DNA from: Chaetomium olivaceum
Taxonomy: Eukaryota; Ascomycota; Sordariomycetes; Sordariales; Chaetomiaceae
Length of the DNA: 64,000 bases
Direction: 5' to 3'
Assembly: GCA_039881045.1 (NCBI GenBank)
Contig: JAYWVB010000028.1
Coordinates: 124,001 to 188,000, forward strand
The position numbers and the translations under genes were made by a program. The notes beneath the pieces were generated by a model that saw only the letters and a list, made by a program, of their open reading frames with translations, had not been told where the DNA came from and did no database searches. Shown in pieces: positions 57,200 through 64,000 of this stretch (the stretch's first letter is position 1; each line of letters opens with the position of its first letter).

Positions 57200-59307
57200 G
57201 TTGGCGGGCTCCAGTTGCTCATGAGCAAGCGATCAAAGAAGCGGTGGGTATTCGTGAGAGCGACCCAGGACTGGCTGGGCTGGGGTTGATGCTGGTACAT
57301 GGCTCCAGGTAAGGGGAAAGACGGAACTCGGGAGCTGGATATGTGCCGTTGTAACATCCGGGACGTTGGGGTTTGGAGGTGTGGGTGGTAGAGGGGAATC
57401 GTTAGATGCGGTCTGTGATCGGTTACATCATCACTCTACAGCTTTGAGTTTTCCACTAAAGTCTACGGATGGTTTGTTTACCTTGTGATATTTGCTCCGT
57501 GAATCACCGAAAGTGGTGTCATGTATTTACTTCTGAGTGATATATGTACGCGGTGGCTAGGAGACTCAGATGATAAGTGGTAAAAGGCGATAGTGAACCT
57601 GGAACTATGAATTTATGGAGAACTTAGCAGATAGTAGTCGTAAGGAGTGCAACCTGTCCATCGCCTTCGTTATTAATGCTTTAGATTTTAGGAACTATAG
57701 TGCGTGTTACATATGTGATTAGTTATGGCTCTTAACTACTAGCTGTCTCTAGTCTTCTTGACCACTTTCATTGAGGCTAGTTATCCACAAGAGACCTGCT
57801 TGGGCTACCATTGGCGCCCTGGGGATGGAAAAATACCGAGGAGGGAGGGCGGAGGCAGGTAGCCTGTTCGCGGACTCGATACGCTCATTTTCCGAGCCTG
57901 CCCACGACGGAGACGATACCAACAACACACCCTCGCGTCTTTATCATCCTCGAAATCGTGTTTTCCATCACGCTCGGCGCGATGAAAGCGACAACCCCAG
58001 CATGTCCTAGATCTACCCCTAGAGGAGCCAGGATGTAAGAAGACGTTTTCGACCCAGGTCAGTTTAGTTCTTTACCGACGTGAGCACCGAAATTAACCCC
58101 GGACATGTCCGAAACCAGATTGTACTTCGGAAGAGGTATTTGGCTCAGAACATGTCTTCCGTGTACACATCGATCAAGTTCATACAGGGTCGATGCCCCG
58201 AGCCTGTCCCGTCCCAGGATGCAGCCAAAGCGAGACGCCGGGTCTAGCATTCGAGGCCCTTGGAGAGCCTGCGTCCCTCCTCGCCGCACGCCGTCAAGTC
58301 GTTCCATGGCGGCGCTGAGTCCGCCCTCGTGGACGAACATCCATAGGCCCCGCGAATACCAGTCACCACCTGATGACACTATACTGCTGCGCCGCTCATG
58401 GGCTATGCGCCAACGGCGCGAGCACCCTCCCAGGGACAAGTCTGAAGGTTGGAAAGACGGATGCACGGGGAGGCTCTCGAAGACGGCTTGAAAAAGAAGG
58501 ACACCACCCGGGTGGCCGATGTGTGAGATGGGCCTTTACCTAGTGAGTTGGAAAAGAACGGACGGTTTCAGAAAGCCCGCGAAGCCAAAGGGGTGGCGGG
58601 AGTAGACGTCGCAGGAGAAACTAGGAAGCCGGGATGTCTTGGATTCTGGTGTTAGTGGAGGGTGGGAGAGATGGACCCTCCGTAACCCGGGAACACATCG
58701 AGTCAACCTGCTTTGGCTGGCCTGGAAGTTCGTCAGAGATGCTGAGCCTGCCAAGATGGGCTCACCTACCTCTCCATCTAGCCTTGAGCTATCACAATTG
58801 GTGACTCCTAGCGTAGTCTCGTGCAGAAGCGGCGGGAGTCCAAAGGGCCATGTATCCGCTGTCTTGAATGTAGCGGGGGATGTCTGCTGAATGTCGTGAA
58901 GTCCGGATGCCGATGGACTGGCAGGAGGTAAAAAGCTTGTGTTAGCTCAAAGCCTAGGTCCTCTTAAGCTTGCCGTTTGATGGTGAGATACGGATTGCGA
59001 GATAGTCTGCAGAGAATGAAGGTGTTTGGGGAGAGTTGCTCTGGTGGAGTTTGCCGTCTCTACCGCAGCAGAAAAGGTGATCTTGCGAACATCAGTTGTG
59101 ATGGGCAGGGCAGAGCTGGTGTTGGCGGGATGCATCACGTTTACTAGACGGAAAGAGGGGTGGTTCAGATCAGTCCTATGGTATTTGGTACGCCAATTTC
59201 TATCGCAGCCTGGTGATCAGACAAGGAAAAGTTGTGATATCTACTTATTCACCGTTTGAGTTCCGAACAATTACCAGGGTCGCCCCTTATTCCAACTCAC
59301 AATCCCA
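57200..59307. other. 2.1-kb gene-poor stretch
   Basis: No gene is supported. A minus-strand frame of about 135 codons at 58059-58466 looks slightly protein-like but has no ATG start and no recognised domain. Confidence 0.45.
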
Positions 59308-60245
59308 TCAAAGCATCTCCTCATCATCCCTCATAGCCATAAGCCGCCCATACTGATCCGCCATGGCAGCCTCACTCCCCCAGCCCACACTGTTGCCCAC
59401 ATTCGTCATCTTATATACGGGGTCGGCGTGTGAGGGGTTAAAAGTCGGGATACCCCCAGCGTTGACGGGGGCAGCAGCCGCGAGCGAATTGGTCTCCTTT
59501 GGTGGCGGCGGGGCCATAGACTCAGCATACGCCCTGCTCATGGACTCTTCGTACTCACGGCGGGCCATCTCCTCGTATCCCGACGCCATGTAGGGCTCCA
59601 TGTAGTGGTACGACGCGCGATCTGACGTAGCGATCCAGCGGCCGTCGCCGGCTTGGATGGGCGTCAGCGGCGTGCCGTCCAGCGACATGACCGTCTCCGG
59701 CTCGGGTTCCGGGTCGTCCTGCATCATGCCGAATTCTTGTTGGAGTTGTTGGTCAATCAGGTCTTGTTGTTGCTGCTCGTAGCGCAGGCGGGCGAGGGTT
59801 TCTTCTTGCTCGACGCTCGTCATGCTCCAGGTCAGGGTCGGGTTGTCGGTGCTGTTGGTGGGCGGGCAGGCACGCCAGAGTTCGATCAGACGGAGTTGTT
59901 GTGGGGTGTCGGCGGTCCGGAAGAGCTGGAGCTGGGCGGACGAGAGGCCGGAGGTGTTTACGCTGTGTTCCCTGAGGACTTGCTCTACGACAGCATGCTC
60001 GCTCTGGGGCGGCTCAGAGGCGGGGCGTGGTGGTTGGTCATCATGCTTTACGATGTGGGCCGAGTGGTTGTAGTGTTGTGAGATGTAGACGATCTTGCGC
60101 TCTTCCTGGGGCTCTGCAACGGGGGCGGGGACGGGGCGGGTGCTGGTGTAGGTGCTGGTTGAGACAAGTGGTCTAGTGTGAGGTTGCGAGAAAAGAGTGC
60201 CACCAGCTCATCCTGCGGCTGCATCTGCGTGTATACGGCTGCCAT
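59308..60245 (-). CDS. conserved-looking hypothetical protein (one frameshift)
   Basis: Starts at ATG 60243-60245 (MAAVYTQMQPQDELVALFSR) and would be about 312 residues if one base is restored in a G/C-run cluster (plus strand 60121-60140). Before the break the frame runs through a Pro/Ala-rich stretch. After it, another frame continues with EERKIVYISQHYNHSAHI, then SGLSSAQLQLFRTADTPQQL, a Gln-rich helix (RLRYEQQQQDLIDQQLQQEF), and an acidic-hydrophobic end (GRLMAMRDDEEML). The C-terminal half reads well without stops. No named family is recognised; it may be a Pezizomycotina-specific protein. The Gln-rich helix with the short C-terminal acidic motif vaguely resembles ubiquitin-interacting helices, which I do not claim. 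Confidence 0.55.
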
Positions 60246-61782
60246 CTTGCGAGTAATATCGATCTGCAGCTTGCCGTTAACTTCATGCTTCCCGGCAAAG
60301 TACCTTTGTCACGCCACGTGGAACGGCACTTACTGGCAGCTAAGGTCAGGTAGTTTCCGAATCGACTCTCGGATAGCACAATATGGCTCAGTTGCTTCAG
60401 CCGTACGTTATACAGTCGGAAACGAAAGCAAGTGTGGTTGCGGTCAGGGAAGCAGCTAGATCGATGTGCTCTGACTTTTGTCGAATGTGCAGCGGGCTGC
60501 GAGCAACTTCGTTTTATTGATTATGCTATGTACTGCAGAACGCCGTCACTTTGCAGAGGGCTCAGTAATAAAGACGGCAGCGGGAAGGCACGAGGAAAAT
60601 GGACGGTGGATCGAAGGGGCAGCTCGAGGGAGGGGGGGGATGTGAGCTGCGGTGGGTGACAATGGCGGGGCAAAGGAAGCCAAATTAAGCCCTCAAAGGC
60701 GGAAATTGGAAGCAAAGATGGGGAGGCGAGGGGCAACGGTGAGTTTGAGAGCGTGCGATGACAAGGCGAAGGTGCGTCTGAAGTAGTTTATTGATGTAAA
60801 GAATAATTCGAAACGAAGGAGGTTCGATATTTAAGAGACCGTGATGGCGTCCACGGGTGGTTGGAAATGAGGAGGGGCAGGCCGGGCCAGGCTAATTTTG
60901 TTGAATGGAGGGGGACTTCGATCCATCCATCCACGCCAAGTTGACACACACGCAGGCACCAACTCCCAACATCCATAAATGGATGGATGGAATAACGGCA
61001 CCTCAATAGTTTAGTCGATCTCACAGTTGTCAGGCTCCGAAGCCCACATGGGCAGCGTGCTTTCTCCATCCATCTGGGGTTGACGGGGGGTAGTGTGACG
61101 ATTGGGCATTGGGCAGTGACACATATCAGCCGAGCTACTGCCACTAGGCCACCAGGGCGCCAGAGGTGCGGTCGGTCGGAGGGTAGGCGCCCTGAAACAG
61201 GCCCAAAGCGGCAAACCCATCGAGTCACCCCAATGAAGCGATGACACGATGAGTGTTTGTTGCCTCGACAAAACGATCGGATCCATCCATCAAGTCATCG
61301 GGAATATCATTTCGCCTCGGGAGAGGAAAGGTGCATATTCAAAGGCAGAAGACCCCTGAATTGAATTGCAGGTTTGCAGGTTGCAGGTTGCAGGTTGGAT
61401 TGCAGGTGACGTCTCCACGGCCAGCGCAGATCAACCGAACCACCGAGGGGCCAGCGGCCGGGGCAGTGAGTTCTGGGCCACCCTGGCTTGCAGGAAGTGG
61501 GTCTGAGACAGTGCTGGGATTGAGGAAAGTCGGGTGGACATACGAAGGACTTCGTAGAAACAAGCCACACTTTAGCGCCACAAATGACGTCGACCTGTCC
61601 CCTCCACCGCATATGCCACACGACACCTCAGCAGCGAGTGCGAGCACTGCCACCTAGATATTGCAATAATCTGAGTTCCGATCATTTTTAGAAGTCCACC
61701 AAGTGTTTACTGCCCAGTGCGCCCAGTTGATTTTCATCGGACGACTACCAAACAGAAGAAACCCCGCCACTCAACCATCACG
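60246..61782. other. intergenic with short simple repeats
   Basis: 1.5 kb without a gene. TTGCAGG-type heptamer repeats at 61366-61406; several TCCATCCATC motifs around 60920-60990, 61065 and 61280. Promoters of both flanking divergent genes lie here. Confidence 0.5.
61366..61406. repeat. TTGCAGG heptamer repeat
   Basis: Five copies of TTGCAGG within 41 bp, three of them in exact 7-bp tandem. Confidence 0.7.
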
Positions 61783-62842
61783 ATGGCTTCCAAAGCTGGC
61801 CGCCCGCCCAATTATTGTAAGCTCAGCTTATCAACTTCGAGGAATTCCCTTTGCCATATACACCCCCTAACCACAAGAGAAGACTCGATCCTCGGAATCA
61901 CCGAAACCGCTTCCACCTCCCAAATCCGCGATGCCTACAAACGGTAGCCCCTTCTTTCACTCACAACCAACCCCCCTCTCCCCCCCCCCTCTAAACCCGC
62001 CCTCGACCGTATCCGAACCCAACCCAAACCACATGCTATGTACACCTAATAGCCCCTACTTACATGTACTCCAGCGCCGCCCTAAAAACCCACCCGGACC
62101 GCGTCCCCGCCGACCACCCCGACCGCGCCACCCGCACCCGCCAGTTCCAGCTGGTCAACGACGCCTACTACACCCTCTCGGACGCCGGCCGCCGCCGCGA
62201 GTACGACGCCCAGCGGAAGCTTTTTGGTGGCGGGGCCAGCCGACCCAGTACCGGTGGTGCTGGTGGCGGGCAAGGGGGGCAGATGCCGGGCGGGTTTGAC
62301 TTTGAGGACGCTTTTGCCGAGGGAGGGGAGGGTGGTGGCGGTGCTGGCGGGATTCCGTTCTCGTGGGCGTGGAACTTCTTCACGGGGCAGGGACAGGGAC
62401 AGGGACAACCGGGGCAGCAGGGGCAGGGGCAAGAGGAGGCGCGCGCGCGGACAGAGAACGAGCAGTTCGCCGACGTGTTTGAGGAGATGCTGCGGGAGGA
62501 GGGCATGGCGGGCCAGGAGGGCGGCGCGGCCGGGCCGGCGGGGAAGTTTTGGGGTGTTATGGGTGGGTTGAGTGGTGGTGCGCTGGGGTTTATTGTCGCT
62601 AATGTGCCCGGGCTCGTGGCGGGTGCAGTGGCGGGGAATCGGCTGGGTGCGGTGAGGGATGCGAAGGGGAAGAGCGTTTATGCTGTGTTTCAGGTGAGCC
62701 TTCTTTGTTTGTATCGATCTTTGGCAAGTGAGACAAGGTGTTGGTGTGCTGACGAGTGGGACAGGAGTTGCCACAGACGGACCGCGCGAAGTTGCTTAGC
62801 CAGCTGGCGGCGAAGGTGTTGAGTCATGCCGCTGGGATTTGA
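61783..62842 (+). CDS. J-domain (DnaJ-like) protein with Gly-rich region and glycine-zipper
   Basis: Hsp70 co-chaperone. Exons 61783-61816, 61883-61943, 62075-62693 and 62765-62842; 263 residues. The J domain spans about residues 10-75 (YSILGITETASTSQIRDAYKR, AALKTHPDR with the HPD motif near residues 38-40, and FQLVNDAYYTLSDAGRRREYDAQ). A Gly-rich linker follows (GGGASRPSTGGAGGGQGGQ...), then a Gly/Gln repeat (GQGQGQGQPGQQ). A conserved C-terminal segment, GKFWGVMGGLSGGALGFIVANVPGLVAGAVAGNRLG, has regularly spaced glycines and may insert in or lie on a membrane. There is no Cys-rich zinc domain, so it is a class B/C J protein. It is convergent with another J-protein gene. Confidence 0.86.
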
Positions 62843-63163
62843 GAGCCTTACAGTCAGAATGGTGCGGAGACAAGGAGCGAGGCGTTGGGATTTCGGATTT
62901 GGTCGGGATGGGAATTTATGTGAACATGACGTGGCGGGTATACCTGATTTATCCTCGGGAACTTGATGATGTGCTCTACTTTAACTTGGGGGGGCAATGG
63001 ATGCAATATTCGGTCAATATGCCAACTCTACGGTTCATAGTCTATGTGATCCTTTTGTTGGCTGCCATCATGTCGCATGTACAAACACCTTGCAAGCCAG
63101 CCACGCATCCCTAATCCAAAGCACAGCCCACACTTTTCCCACTGTACACAATCCCCTAGTTTA
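62843..63163. other. intergenic, convergent 3' ends
   Basis: 321 bp; no gene seen. Confidence 0.5.
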
Positions 63164-64000
63164 TCACCTCTTCTTGTTGGTCTTCCTCTTGCTGGCCTTG
63201 CTTCCCTGTTTCTGGGTCCCGCTGGTCTTGGCCTGGCCGAGCTCGTCCACCGACTTCTCGATCAGCTCGTAGTCCTCGGCGGAACCGCTGCTGGGGGTAG
63301 CCTTGCCGGGCTCCGAGTCCTCGTCGTCGTGGTCCAGCTCCTCCACCTCGAGCTCGTCGTCGTATTCCTCGTCGTCGGTGCGCTTCGACATGAACCGACC
63401 CAGCGTCAGGTGAAAGGCCCACAGCGGGAGCCGCACGACAGCGGTGTCCTTGAAGGTGGGTTGGGCGAGCTCGTTGGGCTGGCGATGAGGTCAGTCTTCG
63501 GGTTTCACAAACGTTTGTCGTTTCAGGGGGGGCAACTCACGTCAAGTAGGAACTCGGCCACCTTGCCGTCCTCATCTTCCTGCTCCAGGTAGACGTCACC
63601 GAGAGAGTCGACAACCAAGATCTTGCCGTTCTCGGCAACGACGCGCTTCTTGGACCCGGTGGGCCCGCTGCCCTGGGGCTGCGGCTGGGGGGTAGCCGAT
63701 CCCGAAGCAGCGGGCGACGGCCGACCACGGCGAGTCTTGCGGCCGGCACTCTGGTTGTCCTTCTTGGCGTCGCGCTCCTGCATGCGGCGCATCTTGCGGT
63801 TCATGGGCATGGCACGTCCCTGCTCGTCCTCGTACATCTGCTGCTGCGGCGGAGGCGGGGCGGGAGCGGCCGCGGGCTCGGCATCGATGCCGGGCACGTT
63901 GATGCCGAGGTTGTCGCCCCAGGCGGCGTGACGTGCGAACTTGATGTAGCGCTCGACGAACTCGCGCTGGCGCTTCCAGCTCATGTAGAGGGCCAGGTAG
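63164..64000 (-). CDS. ER J-domain protein, Erj5-like (5' end outside window)
   Basis: Only the C-terminal part is present: exon 64000 (edge) to 63541 and exon 63478-63164, intron GTGAGT...CCAG of 62 nt. The visible start YLALYMSWKRQREFVERYIKFARHAAWGDNLG matches the segment that follows the transmembrane helix in fungal ER J proteins of the Erj5/DNAJC1 type. The J domain, luminal part and helix must lie beyond position 64000. The cytosolic part has a basic/Gln-rich linker (NRKMRRMQERDAKK, KTRRGRPSP), then RVVAENGKILVVDSLGDVYLEQ. The sequence from PTFKDTAVVRLPLWAFHLTLGRF leads to an acidic tail and a Lys-rich end (KASKRKTNKKR). The assignment rests on recall of that post-helix motif. Confidence 0.72.

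Noticed and set aside
58059..58466. 135-codon minus-strand frame with protein-like stretches
   Set aside because: No ATG start, no convincing flanking exons and no recognised family; could be a decayed gene.

Overview
The window is chromosomal DNA of a filamentous ascomycete, most likely a sordariomycete and plausibly one of the Sordariales. The evidence is many short spliceosomal introns (about 50-110 nt, mostly GTRNGT...AG), an alpha-factor-type pheromone precursor with the WC...G.PCW peptide of Pezizomycotina, a fungal LINE (Tad1-like) relic, and a full eukaryotic housekeeping set. The order is inferred from the genes; no species can be named from the sequence alone.

Layout. 1-1.9 kb: 3' end of a 5'-truncated LINE flanked by a 13-bp direct repeat, then non-coding DNA. 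1.9-10.5 kb: clathrin heavy chain (minus) and NOP2 (plus), head to head. 11.5-14.4 kb: a mitochondrial coiled-coil protein (CCDC90/DUF1640) and the multi-repeat pheromone precursor (minus). 15.8-23.5 kb: a looser stretch with orphan proteins, a disrupted small Cys-rich secreted protein, tRNA-Gly(GCC), an 18-bp tandem repeat and a RING-finger protein. 24.1-39.5 kb: CUL3 (minus) and ZIM17 (plus) head to head, UTP20 (minus) and RPB12/RPC10 (plus) head to head, and a CWF19L1/Drn1-like protein (minus). 39.5-50.2 kb: CDC25 isolated between 2.7 kb and 6.2 kb of DNA with no convincing gene. 50.2-54.7 kb: POL5 (plus) and proteasome alpha-7 PRE10 (minus), convergent. 56-64 kb: two orphan disordered proteins and two J-domain proteins, the last an ER Erj5-like protein cut by the window edge.

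Themes. Ribosome production is over-represented (NOP2, UTP20, POL5, and RPB12, shared by RNA polymerases I-III). Proteostasis recurs (CUL3, a RING protein, PRE10, ZIM17 and two J proteins). No biosynthetic cluster, CRISPR array or intact transposon is present.

Most notable observations: (1) the pheromone precursor carries nine or ten peptide units of several sequence types plus an apparently undescribed second repeat family; (2) a perfect palindrome TTATCGATAA occurs exactly twice, about 130 bp upstream of NOP2 and of ZIM17; (3) small indels break six apparent reading-frame positions in otherwise intact genes, including clathrin and UTP20. The last pattern points mainly to consensus errors in the assembly, so anyone using this as a reference should treat frames with care.
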